Assembly: GCA_019217005.1 (NCBI GenBank)
Contig: JAHBNG010000117.1
Coordinates: forward strand, 1-48,285
Direction: 5' to 3'
From: Chloroflexi bacterium TSY
Lineage (GTDB): Bacteria; Chloroflexota; Anaerolineae; Caldilineales; Caldilineaceae
DNA length: 48,285 nucleotides
Below are positions 26,603-35,800 of the stretch, piece after piece. A model generated the notes under the pieces. The model did no database searches. It saw only the letters and a list, made by a program, of their open reading frames with translations, and was not told the DNA's origin. Both the position numbers and the translations under genes were made by a program. Each line of letters starts with the position of its first letter. The first letter of the stretch is position 1.

Positions 26603-28918
26603 TCATTGGATTTTCTCCAAACCCTTTAAAACACGCTCTGGCGTAAGCGGAAATTCATCAAACCAGACGCTCGTGGCATCGTGGACGGCAGCGGCGACCG
26701 CGGCGGCGTAGGGCAAATAGGGCATCTCGGCCATGCCGCGTACGCCGTATGGTCCATCTGGATGTGGATCCTCAACGATGACAGAGTCGACCTGCAGAGG
26801 AATGTCATAGACACCTGGAATCAGATAGGTGCTAAAATTGGGCGTTCGTACGTATCCATTCTCGACATGTAAATCTTCCAAGATGGTATAGCCGTGGGCC
26901 TGAATGATACAACCTTCGATCTGCCCGATCACCTGATCTGGATTGATTGCTTTGCCGACATCATTGGCACAGACAACTCGATCGATGGTGATAAAGCCAG
27001 TCTCAGTGTTGACCGTTACGTCGATGGCTTGAGCAACATAGCCATATGCGAAATTGGGTGTTCCGAAACCAGTTTCTGGGTCCAGTGGTGAGGTTTTTGG
27101 AGCCAACCAGGTTGCGTCTGCAATGGCCGGGCGCTCCTCGTCATGCCATTTATGTAGCGCCATCTCTGCGGCTTTCTTGACAGCATTTCCACCCAGCATC
27201 GTAAGCCGTGAAGCGCTGGCGCTGCCGGAACTCTGGGTAAATGCCGTGTCTGAGACTTCGGCCTTGATTCGCTCAAACGACACACCCAGACTCTCTGCCG
27301 CAATCTGCATCATGGCTGTATGGTGACCTTGCCCCACATCAGCACCAGCAAAGCGCACTATCACCTTCTCAATCTCGTTGGCCCCCCGCAATTCCACCTC
27401 TGCCCAACTGTTCTCTTGATAGCCAAAGCTAAAACCAATGTTTTTGTAGCCGACAGCGAAGCCGTGTCCGGAAGAGGCTGAGGAGGAGGCTGAGGTAGAT
27501 GGGGTGCTTGGAACCTTGTCGGCGACAAGATTGTTAGGCTGAGGCTGAGGAAGACTGGCGTTTGGCGATGTCTCTGTCCTCTCTATCTTCATGTTATCCC
27601 TAACCGTCGGGTGACCTTCTTCTTTCGCCTTAGCCTCAACCTTCGCCTTCTGAATCACTTCGGTTAAGCTAACGCCCCCTGGAATCGTTGTCCCAACTGC
27701 TGTCATGGACTCTGATGTGAGAATGTTTTTGAGACGCATTTCGACTGGATCGAGTCCCAGTTTGTCGGCTAGTTTGTTCATCTGCATTTCAGCAGCGAAG
27801 TGACCTTGTGGTCCACCAAAGCCGCGAAATGCGCTGGAGACAAGGTTATTGGTGTAAACAGCGTAGGCATCTAATTTCACGTGTGGTATCTCGTAGGATC
27901 CAGGTGCACAGAGCACGGCATTGCCCAATACCTTGTTGCTCGTATACATGTAGGCACCACCGTCGCTGATGATCTCGATTTCAGCCGCGACCAAAGTACC
28001 GTCTGATTTGGCTCCCCACTTTGATTTGATGGTCATCGGGTGTCGTTTACAGTGACCGATGATCGACTCTTCACGACTCCAAATTATTTTCACAGGTCGC
28101 CGAATGCCTCGCTCGTTCAACTTCATGACGGCCAAAGCGAGCACAATCTGAACGCTCATATCTTCACGCCCACCAAAGGCCCCACCAATTGCATCATAGA
28201 TGACGCGGATCTGTTCGGGAGGTAGGTTAAGGGCATGGGCGATCTGTTGTTGATCTTCCCATGTCCATTGGCCCGCACAGCGAACGGTGATGCGCTCCTC
28301 CTCATCGATGAAGGCCGTGCCTGCTTCTGGTTGTAGATAGGCATGTTCTTGATGGGGCGTTTGATAGAGGCCTTCCACAATCGCATCACACTCATTCCAA
28401 GCTTGATCAACATTGCCACGCCGAATCTTTTGCTGGGCGGCAATGTTATTGGGTGCGTGGTGATGGAGCTGAATAGCGTCATCTTGCAACGCCTCTGTTG
28501 CACTGCCCAAGATGGGTAAATCCTCATACTTTACTTGAATGAATTCTCGCGCTGCCGCAGCAATTTTCTCCGATTCGGCGACCACTAATGCAATGTTATC
28601 CCCGACAAAACGCACACGATCACTACCTTCTTTGGCAGAACTGGGACCACACAGGACAGGTTGATCGGGGATCTGTAACCCATATTCATTGACCGGTACA
28701 TCTTTGGCCGTTAGCACGAGATGAACCCCTGGTAGTGCCTCTGCATGGCTCGTGTCGATACTTAGGATGCGCGCATGGGGACGCCGCGCAAAGAGCACTT
28801 TCATCCAGAGCTCATCTTTCTGGATGCGGTCGCCAGGATAGATTGCTGTGCCAATCACTTTGTCAAATGCATCAACACGGTTGATTGATTGGCCGATTGT
28901 TGAATTCGTTTTCATCAC
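26603..28918 (-). CDS. Xanthine dehydrogenase/aldehyde oxidase family molybdenum-binding subunit
   Basis: 771 residues; start GTG 28918 or ATG 28915. This is the large catalytic subunit of a molybdenum hydroxylase: N-terminal a/b hammerhead (INRVDAFDKVIGTAIYPGD, HARILSIDTSHAEALPG), cofactor-binding GGAFGGREDMSVQ and SSAFRGFGGPQGHFAAEMQ, QSSGSASASRLTM, and near the C-terminus GVRGMAEMPYLP, whose Glu would be the catalytic base. These enzymes hydroxylate purines, aldehydes or aromatic heterocycles and normally need FAD and 2Fe-2S subunits, which are not in the window; ISx copy 1 lies just past its 3' end. An unusual Pro/Ser-rich low-complexity stretch (SPNASLPQPQPNN, STPSTSASSSASS; about residues 440-480) sits between two conserved blocks. 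Substrate unknown. Confidence 0.9.
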   Translation of the reverse strand: MMKTNSTIGQSINRVDAFDKVIGTAIYPGDRIQKDELWMKVLFARRPHARILSIDTSHAEALPGVHLVLTAKDVPVNEYGLQIPDQPVLCGPSSAKEGSDRVRFVGDNIALVVAESEKIAAAAREFIQVKYEDLPILGSATEALQDDAIQLHHHAPNNIAAQQKIRRGNVDQAWNECDAIVEGLYQTPHQEHAYLQPEAGTAFIDEEERITVRCAGQWTWEDQQQIAHALNLPPEQIRVIYDAIGGAFGGREDMSVQIVLALAVMKLNERGIRRPVKIIWSREESIIGHCKRHPMTIKSKWGAKSDGTLVAAEIEIISDGGAYMYTSNKVLGNAVLCAPGSYEIPHVKLDAYAVYTNNLVSSAFRGFGGPQGHFAAEMQMNKLADKLGLDPVEMRLKNILTSESMTAVGTTIPGGVSLTEVIQKAKVEAKAKEEGHPTVRDNMKIERTETSPNASLPQPQPNNLVADKVPSTPSTSASSSASSGHGFAVGYKNIGFSFGYQENSWAEVELRGANEIEKVIVRFAGADVGQGHHTAMMQIAAESLGVSFERIKAEVSDTAFTQSSGSASASRLTMLGGNAVKKAAEMALHKWHDEERPAIADATWLAPKTSPLDPETGFGTPNFAYGYVAQAIDVTVNTETGFITIDRVVCANDVGKAINPDQVIGQIEGCIIQAHGYTILEDLHVENGYVRTPNFSTYLIPGVYDIPLQVDSVIVEDPHPDGPYGVRGMAEMPYLPYAAAVAAAVHDATSVWFDEFPLTPERVLKGLEKIQ

Positions 28919-28981
28919 AGGTCTCTACGAATATCTAAACTGCGGTTGTGATGAGAACATGTTTTTCTACAGCTTTGTCGG

Positions 28982-29061
28982 GAGTGTGTACCACAAAGTG
29001 TGAAAATGCAGCGGTTCTCTGACTGAGCAGTGTTCATCTACACACTTTGTGGTACACACTC
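28982..29061. repeat. Palindromic repeat family P2 (21-bp perfect arms)
   Basis: Arms 28982-29002 and 29041-29061 are exact complements with core GTGTACCACAAAGTGTG; the loop is 38 bases. It lies directly upstream of the molybdenum-hydroxylase start. Related sequences are at 41164-41227, also directly upstream of a minus-strand gene, and one half-copy is near 34457. Confidence 0.8.
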
Positions 29062-29216
29062 GCTTTATCTGAGACCTTATTTTTGCGCAACGGGAAGGGA
29101 ATTCTATTCGTTGACGCAATAAGAGCCTGATTCTATTCGATCAAATTCGTCAAAATGCCGAAAAAAGGATAGCCTCAAAGAAATTCATTAGAGATACCCG
29201 ATCCAAGGAGGCATTC

Positions 29217-30648
29217 ATGGCAATAGAATTCGGACTAACGAACGAGATCAGCAATACTCAGTATGCACCATTAGCTGCGTTGCTGGCACACTACCATCAA
29301 GAGAAAGTGCTAACTGCGTTGAAGAAGATCGAAATACCGGTCAAAACGTATGAATATACACCAGCAAGTAAGTTGGAACAGGTGCTGGTTAGCATATTAT
29401 GTGGTTGCGCAACGCTGACTGAGTTCAATACAAAGGTCAGACCAGAAAGACTCTTGCGAAAATTTATGGGATGGAGCAGCTTAGTGAGCAATCAAATATG
29501 TCTCGTACATTAGACGCCCTAACTCTAATGAATATCGGTCAATTAGAGAGTGGTCAGCGAAATCTGCAAGCCTCTAAGCCAAATACACAACCACGATTGG
29601 CGAGGGTTCTTGTGGTTAGACTTTGACCTATCCGGATTACCATGTGGCAAAAAGGCACAGAAAAGTCAAAAAGGCTATTTTAGCGGCAAAAAAACGCAAC
29701 GGGACGCCAATTGGTCCGTGTAAGTTCGGTTAAATACCATGAAACGGTTTGGTCAGACCTCTATCCAGGGAGTCAGCATACAGCTCCATCGTTTCAGCCA
29801 GCCGTGCTTGCCACGGAAAGTTCATTAGAGTTAGACGAGAAAAAACGCGAGCGAGTCGTCTGGCGCACCGATGGCGGTGCAGGTAGTGAAGAAAATATTC
29901 GGTGGCTGCTCAACCGCAACTATCAATTTATGATGAAGGGCAACTCCAACCGTCGTGCCCATCTGTGGGTGCAACAGGTGACTCGATGGGATCCTTGCGG
30001 TGACGTCTTTCTGGCTGAAATTCCATCACCTATCAAGTTTAATCGCCCTGTACGCATTTTTCTCAAAAAAAGGGGGTGGTTCATTTTAGCTGGATAGATA
30101 GGTTTACACTTTTAGAAACAGAAAGAACGTTTATATTCTCTGATTTCGCCGGTTCTCAGAGAGAAAACGGTCTCATATAGATTTTTGTCTATATATCAAA
30201 AGTGTAAACCTAATTTTGAACCACCCCAAAAAAAGAGTGAAAAACGAGCAAATTTGTGTCAGTTACTACATTTCGACCATCAAATTGCCATCCAAGCGTC
30301 ACTTCATTTCATATTATGACAATCGAGGTGCGGCTGAAATCGAACAATTCCGTAATGATAAAATGGGGTTACACTTAGCTTCGTCGCAAGACCCTATTTC
30401 TAGCTCAAAAATCTCTTATCCTTTTGGCTGATTTGGCGCATAATTTGATAGGCCATTTCCATCAGCAAGCTCTCGTGGATACTAGATTTGAACCTTTCCG
30501 GCAGAAACGAATTGTTCGAGATCTATTACAAATACCTGGTTTTCTCTCTTTTCAGAACGGCTCACTTTCACGGATTGACCTGCTAAGTTCACATCCTTAT
30601 TCTCGTGACCTTCTGATTTGCTTGAAATCCTATCTAGAGGCCGATTAG
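29217..30648 (+). pseudogene. IS1380-like DDE transposase remnant
   Basis: ATG 29217 follows AAGGAGG. Recognisable blocks in order and in changing frames: LVSILCGCATLTEFNTKVRP; DLSGLPCGKKAQKSQKGYF; RVVWRTDGGAGSEENIRWLL; YDNRGAAEIEQFRNDKMGL; LADLAHNLIGHFHQQAL; and KRIVRDLLQIPGFLSF near the end. The YDNRGAAEIEQFRNDK block fits IS1380-type or similar IS4-superfamily transposases. At least three frameshifts plus the MITE show it is non-functional. Confidence 0.75.
30072..30227. mobile_element. 156-bp MITE nested in the IS1380-like transposase
   Basis: The ends are inverted: GGGGTGGTTCATTTTAG and its near-complement TAATTTTGAACCACCCC, with a second inner pair AGGTTTACACTTTT/AAAAGTGTAAACCT. It sits in a run of A bases (AAAAAAA on both sides). 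Removing it and one A7 restores the reading FLKKRVKNEQICV of the host transposase. Confidence 0.8.
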
Positions 30649-30879
30649 AAACCCCCTCTAGTTGCATGAACGAATAGAATCACGCTCTCGTTGCGCAAAA
30701 ATAAGGTGACAGAGTAAAACAATGTTCTCACGCGGTGCTTAGTATAAAAGCGCTACAAAAATTATATCATATCGGTACAAAGGTACCATTGACGCTCGAA
30801 GATATTCCTGTAAACTGTTCTGCAGATATGCGGTTTATCGAGTTCTAGTAAATGCCAATGGCGAACCCCAAAGAACGAA

Positions 30880-30968
30880 AATTCAGCAAGTTGCGCATAG
30901 ATTCCTTCAGCTTTTCTCAGGACAAACCTTTGTTTCACTCGAGAATGATATGCGCAACTTACTGAATT
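30880..30968. repeat. Imperfect inverted repeat (about 19-bp arms)
   Basis: AATTCAGCAAGTTGCGCAT (30880-30898) faces ATGCGCAACTTACTGAATT (30950-30968) with one mismatch. Non-coding, between the IS1380-like remnant and ISx copy 2; possibly another MITE. Confidence 0.6.
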
Positions 30969-30987
30969 CATTTAATTCTCATTGCTA

Positions 30988-32487
30988 CTTTACTTTCTGG
31001 TAAAGGCTTGAGTGACAAAGGGCAAACCGAAAGGGGCGGAAAAAAGAATCCACCCTGAAAAAACGGGATAAAATGTAAAAATAGTGCTCGGCTAGTTTAA
31101 GCAGCGGCATTGAGGCGGCGATGAGCGAGAACGCCTTTAGGGAAATGGTGTGAAACCGAGGCCTTTTTCCGAAAGTCAGGGTCGAGTTGGTCAGGAGTTG
31201 GAAAAAGAGCACTCGAGAGAACACGGCGCAGCCTGCCGGGAGTGGCTTGAGGCTCTCGATCCCAGTAGCCAGTCGGTATGGGAGGAAGAGAAGCGGCTAA
31301 ATGGGAAAGAAGATTGCCAGCCAGCAGCCCCAGTTCAGGTAAGCGGAAACAAGCCTCATCGGCATGAACAAATTGACGATGTAAGCCAATCATCTGCTTG
31401 GAAGCCAAGGGGGGGATGTTCAACAGGCCAGCGTTCCAGGTAGACAAGATAAATGGTTTCAGGCTGCAAAGTCATAACGGTCGCCAAAACCAAAGGTGTG
31501 TTGTAGGCCGGATCCTGAATGACGTAAATCGAGTAGGTACGGTTGGCTGTATCCACCTTGGTTGTTCTGGGGACGAGATTGTGCCATGCTTGATAGCAAA
31601 TCAGGCGACCACTATAGAGAAAGCGACCAGACGAGTCCGGAGTTGTAGCCTCGAGTCGCTTTCCTTATAGCTGCGAGAGAGCGGACGCACAATATCACCA
31701 TATTCAGGTGGTCTGCCTTTTTCTTTGCGTTTGGGGAACTCATTGCGGCGCACTGTGCAGTTAATGGCTTCCCGCAGGACAAATCGGTCGATGCCGCTTT
31801 CTAGCATTTCTCTGATTGTAAACCCGGCATCGACCACCGCCACTTCGTCTGACTCCAGTGATTTCTTCGTCTCTGTCAGCAGCTTTTTCCGAAACTCACT
31901 TTCCTTTGTTCCAACCGTGCATCTCATGATTGCCTTGAGCAGTGGCACTCGCTTCCCGCCTATCTCCCCCCGAGCTTATCATCACTCCAAAGATGAGCGC
32001 GGGCAATGCCCGACGAGCCGTTGAGTTATAGAGTCGGTTCACTTTCCCTTGCAGCTTCGGTCGCCAGAACCCTGTGATATCTATGCTTTTCACTCGGTAC
32101 CCTTCTAACTTTTTTGCCTCCCATTCCCCTTTCCACTTCTTCTTGCCACGACCCCAGCAGACTTGTGATATCCCATGATCCATATCGAAAGCTCCACCAG
32201 CTTCGCCGGAGCTCCTCATCTTCAAACCCGCTTTCTTTCAATGCGCTATGGATTGCTCCTCGACTTTTCAGAAACGACCCATTCAGCATTGCCCACATCA
32301 GACGCATTACATTTATGTTTGTTCCCATCGGCGTTACTTGCAATACATTCATCAGTACTGCTATAGTTATTTCTGGCGCGGTTAGCATTCCTTCCTCCTT
32401 TTTGGGTTCTCTACCTTTAGGATGAACTGCTAACCGCTTTTTGTCACATTTCTCACCTCATCTCTTTTCTTTTACCAGAAAGTAAAG
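30988..32487 (-). mobile_element. 1.5-kb insertion sequence ISx, copy 2 (inverted)
   Basis: Same 17-bp inverted ends as copies 1 and 3; flanked by TTGCTA on both sides (30982-30987 and 32488-32493). Orientation is opposite to the other copies. Sequence is nearly identical, so insertion was recent. Confidence 0.93.
31097..32388 (-). pseudogene. DDE transposase of ISx copy 2 (several frameshifts)
   Basis: It shares two single-base differences with copy 3: GGAAAGGGGAATGG (one G more than copy 1) and a C7 tract before TTGGCTTCC (copy 1 has C6). Each breaks the frame. It also has one extra G in CTCGGGGGGAG near 31970 and one base fewer in TATAAGGAAAGCG near 31660. The start at 32388 and ribosome site are conserved. 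Clearly not translatable as one protein unless the sequence is in error. Confidence 0.85.
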
Positions 32488-32745
32488 TTGCTAAGAGATT
32501 TGTTAATCCGTTCCTTATTGGCCGTCAGCGATAAAACTGCTGTGCTTCTTTCGAGAAGATGGACTAAGGGTATCCTATGAAACAAGCAAATCACCGTTCG
32601 TATTGTCAACGAAATCTTGACGATTTTTCACACAACGCAGTCGCCAAACATTTCATTTTTGCGCGACATCGTCGTTATCATCCGGCACGGGTTGAACATC
32701 GAAGATTCAATCGTTGTAAATCCCGTATGAACGGCACGTCAACGA
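32488..32745. other. Intergenic region; short unsupported ORF 32577-32774
   Basis: The open frame MKQANHRSYCQRNLDDFSHN is His/Arg-rich, overlaps the 3' end of the opposite O-antigen-ligase gene and resembles no family, so it is not called. No terminator or repeat was found. Confidence 0.4.
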
Positions 32746-34287
32746 CTATTGGACGTAAACATCACGATGAATAGGCGTTTTGATGGCGTCATTCAATATG
32801 GTTACAATTGCCAGCCACATGGCAATGTGAAGATAGATTCCTTGGACAAAAAGGTTGTCGAAAAAGCTGTGGATGAGTAGATGGACAGTTGTCCCCAATA
32901 TGCCCAAAACCAGGGCACTTTGTCCGCTTGCGCGGTTATGAGACAGAGTGCCAGAGATGAAGACTGTCTCGGCCGCTAAGAGTTTTAGATAACATCGACA
33001 TAGGTAAATGCTGATCCCGATCCAAAAAATTAAGAAGATACCAAATCCAACGAGACCGGTCTCCGCCAATACATTCAGATAGATGTTGTGTGCATGACCT
33101 AACGGCTCTTCCCACTGTAACAAAATTGGATTGGACTGAATGATTGCTGGATAGATCGCTGCATAGTTTCCAGGACCGATTCCAAACCAGGGAGACGATT
33201 CCCACATTTGCAATGCGGCCTGCCAATGTGCAAGGCGCTCAAGGGTGGCAAAATTTTCACTTGTGATTGGCTGAGTCAACATAGCAGAAAACCCACCCTG
33301 GTTAAGATTGAAAATAGATGTCACGGCTTCTATCCGTTGTTGAATTGAAGCGGGCAATATAGAAGCATTGAGATTAAGGAGATAGATCACGAGTACAGAT
33401 GGAATGCTCAAAATATAGCTAAAAAGACGGAATCGGCGACTCCAAAATAGAAGAACAATCCCGCTTCCACCCAGCGCACCAAGCCACCCTCCCCGGCTCC
33501 AGCTTGCAAGTAAACCTGAACCGATGAGTAGGCTCACTGCAAGTAAAGCGGTGCCCCAAAGCAGTCGTGTTTGTAGAGCACTTCGTTGCTTCGACTGACA
33601 GAACCATCCCCAAGTCCATAACGCCAAGCTGACGGCAACCGGAAGAGTTAGGCCTAGATAACCAGCGAATGGATTGGGTTGATGGAAGCTACCGTGGGCC
33701 CGCATAAAGCGATCAAAGATGATAAACCAAGTTGGACCAATCTGATAGATGAATTGAACAATGCCTAGCAGCGCTTGGAGTGCTCCTCCCATCAGCAGCG
33801 CACTAACAAGCCACCATATTTGCTCCCGTCCTATCATATCCCGCACAATGAATAGAACCACTAAGAATTCTGTCCACTTGACCACTTCTTTCACGGCTTC
33901 ACCAATATCAAATGCAACCGGTAGCGTCACAAGTAGTACGGCGAGATAGGCAATGGTCAAGCTTGCTAGAGCAGAATTACGTAATTGCAGTGTACGGCGA
34001 AATGCACCATTGAGCAACCAAATCCCGACCGCCAGTATCAAAAGAATATCGATTCCACGGAATTGACCAAAGTCGATATCGCTTGCGAATGGTAGAATTG
34101 TCGCAACCGCGGGCCAAATCAGCCACGGTTGCCAAACCAAGAGTAAAAAAGCGACAAAGGTTGTAATCGACAAAGCTGCTGTCTCTAAAGGGAGGATTGC
34201 AACAACCCATGCAATACTTATCAAAACAGTCCACTCAATGCCTAGTTTCCAACCAAACCAGGGGAAAAATTGAGTTTGTCGTAACAT
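32746..34287 (-). CDS. O-antigen ligase / Wzy-type polymerase family membrane protein
   Basis: 513 residues with about 11-12 predicted membrane segments. The Wzy_C/WaaL-type signature is present: LASWSRGGWLG in the middle and SPWFGIGPGNY followed by GHAHNIYLNVLAETGLVG in the large periplasmic-side loop. In this family the Arg and His residues of such loops act in joining undecaprenyl-linked glycans. In a Chloroflexota cell without classical LPS it more likely serves extracellular polysaccharide or glycoprotein assembly. It is a single-gene unit here, with no glycosyltransferases nearby, so the glycan cannot be inferred. Confidence 0.85.
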   Translation of the reverse strand: MLRQTQFFPWFGWKLGIEWTVLISIAWVVAILPLETAALSITTFVAFLLLVWQPWLIWPAVATILPFASDIDFGQFRGIDILLILAVGIWLLNGAFRRTLQLRNSALASLTIAYLAVLLVTLPVAFDIGEAVKEVVKWTEFLVVLFIVRDMIGREQIWWLVSALLMGGALQALLGIVQFIYQIGPTWFIIFDRFMRAHGSFHQPNPFAGYLGLTLPVAVSLALWTWGWFCQSKQRSALQTRLLWGTALLAVSLLIGSGLLASWSRGGWLGALGGSGIVLLFWSRRFRLFSYILSIPSVLVIYLLNLNASILPASIQQRIEAVTSIFNLNQGGFSAMLTQPITSENFATLERLAHWQAALQMWESSPWFGIGPGNYAAIYPAIIQSNPILLQWEEPLGHAHNIYLNVLAETGLVGFGIFLIFWIGISIYLCRCYLKLLAAETVFISGTLSHNRASGQSALVLGILGTTVHLLIHSFFDNLFVQGIYLHIAMWLAIVTILNDAIKTPIHRDVYVQ

Positions 34288-34703
34288 ATTTTTGATCCAT
34301 CTATGAGCAAATATTCTTCATATTATTTGCTATATTGTAAGATTATTGTTACATAATATGCTTACATTTATGTATCATTTTGTGTCATCATATACACATT
34401 CAGAATCTCAACGCTGGCTATACAACAAACAGCTTTTGATTCACTTCAAAATTGCTGTGGTATACCACAAATTGTGTAAAAGCTACCTGGCCCTTCAGAA
34501 AAACGCAAATTGACGCACAATGTGGGACACCATAGAAATTGCTTCGCCACTGCTTCGACGGCAACGAGTTATGAGTACTACCAAGTACACTTGTGGAAAT
34601 CATAAATGTGTTCCGATTCTCTAAACGGCAAGAGATACATAATTCATGGTTTCTACAGTGTCAAATGGTACAGCATGAATCGGTTTACCCCTTGGAGAGA
34701 AGA
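34288..34703. other. Intergenic region with a P2-like half element
   Basis: AT-rich next to the O-antigen-ligase start (its promoter region). GTGGTATACCACAAATTGTG near 34455 resembles one arm of the P2 palindromes and contains the small dyad GTGGTATACCAC. No gene is seen. Confidence 0.45.
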
Positions 34704-34925
34704 ATGATGACATCCAACCAACAATATAGTGATCATGAGAAACGTAACATTCTACAGCTTTTCGCATTAAATGGAGCAAAGGCCAGTCAAATTGAACGCA
34801 AGTTGAGACTCGTTCCCGGCACATTGGCTCAATGGCAAAAGGATCTAGAGAATAAAAGCTCGATAATCCCTGGTGACTCTCGTCCTGAACCAACGGCCAC
34901 AAATATGGATTGTCAAATTCCATGA
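34704..34925 (+). CDS. Small helix-turn-helix protein (73 aa), transposase OrfA-like
   Basis: ATGATG at 34704 follows TTGGAGAGA. The sequence YSDHEKRNILQLFALNGAKASQIERKLRLVPGTLAQWQKDLE reads as a helix-turn-helix of the transposase-8/homeodomain-like kind (act on a growing residue count, then recognise). The C-terminal 25 residues are Pro/Thr-rich and disordered. No partner transposase follows. A strong terminator lies 50 bases downstream, which supports this being an independently transcribed unit, or the remains of an insertion sequence. Confidence 0.55.
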   Translation: MMTSNQQYSDHEKRNILQLFALNGAKASQIERKLRLVPGTLAQWQKDLENKSSIIPGDSRPEPTATNMDCQIP

Positions 34926-34974
34926 ATATGGTTCGTACATATTGGTCTAATACATTTTTGTCTGACGTCACAAA

Positions 34975-35017
34975 CAAAAGTAGCCTAAGCACTTCTGCTT
35001 AGGCTACTTTTGTTTTG
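34975..35017 (+). terminator. Rho-independent terminator
   Basis: 17-base perfect stem (arm CAAAAGTAGCCTAAGCA), tetraloop CTTC, then TTTTG. It lies after the small HTH gene and before the tRNA on the other strand, so it may serve either direction. Confidence 0.9.
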
Positions 35018-35059
35018 TATAATAAAGAATCTATCGGAGTCCGTTTCGAATTTAGAGTT

Positions 35060-35130
35060 TATCCGAAAAGTTCTGTGACAATCTATTCTCACTCGAGAAG
35101 CTGGTCGGACTCACAACCGCTTTTCGGATA
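35060..35130. repeat. Inverted repeat TATCCGAAAAG flanking a 49-bp spacer
   Basis: TATCCGAAAAG (35060-35070) and CTTTTCGGATA (35120-35130) are perfect complements, just beyond the 3' end of the tRNA gene. It could be a remnant of an element that inserted next to the tRNA. Confidence 0.55.
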
Positions 35131-35139
35131 GGTTCTTAA

Positions 35140-35228
<89 letters not shown>

Positions 35229-35334
35229 ATAGAAAGCAGTACTATCGTGGTAATGTACGAAAGCAGATACTATCCTATCACAACTGGGATAGATTGACAA
35301 TTTAGGCATCCAAGAACAGACTAATGGACATTAA

Positions 35335-35471
35335 TACTCGGATCAACTTGAGAACCGGAGTTTTTGTCAACCCATCTTCCGGGAAGGGGTCAGAAACAGT
35401 CTGGCTAACGAGCCCATCTGTGACCTCTTCCCGGAAGATTAACCGCTCCGGTTTCCAAGTTGATCTTGGTA
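35335..35471. repeat. Palindromic repeat family P3, copy A
   Basis: Nested dyads: outer TACTCGGATCAACTTGAG against the approximate complement CCAAGTTGATCTTGGTA, inner ATCTTCCGGGAAGGGGTCA against TGACCTCTTCCCGGAAGAT. A near-identical copy in opposite orientation is at 44594-44727. TAATGGACATTAA, the end of family P1, lies directly before it. Confidence 0.85.
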
Positions 35472-35551
35472 TAGCTTTTCGGTCGACAGCCGAAAGAGTG
35501 AGTTGGTTCGCCTAATAGACAAGACAAATAGAAATCGTACTCTGCGGAGAA

Positions 35552-35706
35552 GGCGTTCTCTATTACACGCAGTAGACATAATCCTGCACTTCTCAGTCAA
35601 AACAGACTCGAGCGTGCCAAATGGTCCGAGATTCTCTACTGCGTCTTTTTTCGCCATTTGAACGCTCTACCTCTGAGAAATCCTACTGCGTGTAATCTCT
35701 AACGCC
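35552..35706. repeat. Palindromic MITE-like repeat (155 bp)
   Basis: GGCGTTCTCTATTACACGCA and (right end) TGCGTGTAATCTCTAACGCC form imperfect 23-bp arms; an inner pair GAGCGTGCCAAATGG/CCATTTGAACGCTC continues the dyad. No coding potential. Confidence 0.7.
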
Positions 35707-35800
35707 GCCCGTTTGCATTAGAGACTGCTGCGCCATGCATGGCGACTCCACGTTTGTACAGCTTTTATTTGGTTTGTCTATAAGTTAAGATATCGATGTC

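Larger units (their letters stand above)
29074..30707 (+). mobile_element. Decayed IS1380-like insertion sequence, containing a nested MITE
   Basis: Inverted ends ACCTTATTTTTGCGCAACG (left) and its complement (right, to 30707), with further matching TTCTATTCGTT inside each end. No clear target duplication was found, as expected for an old insertion. It encodes a badly broken DDE transposase on the plus strand and is itself split by the 156-bp element at 30072-30227. Confidence 0.8.

Noticed and set aside
32577..32774. 65-residue His/Arg-rich open frame
   Set aside because: Overlaps the O-antigen-ligase gene tail on the other strand, with no ribosome site of quality and no similarity recognised.
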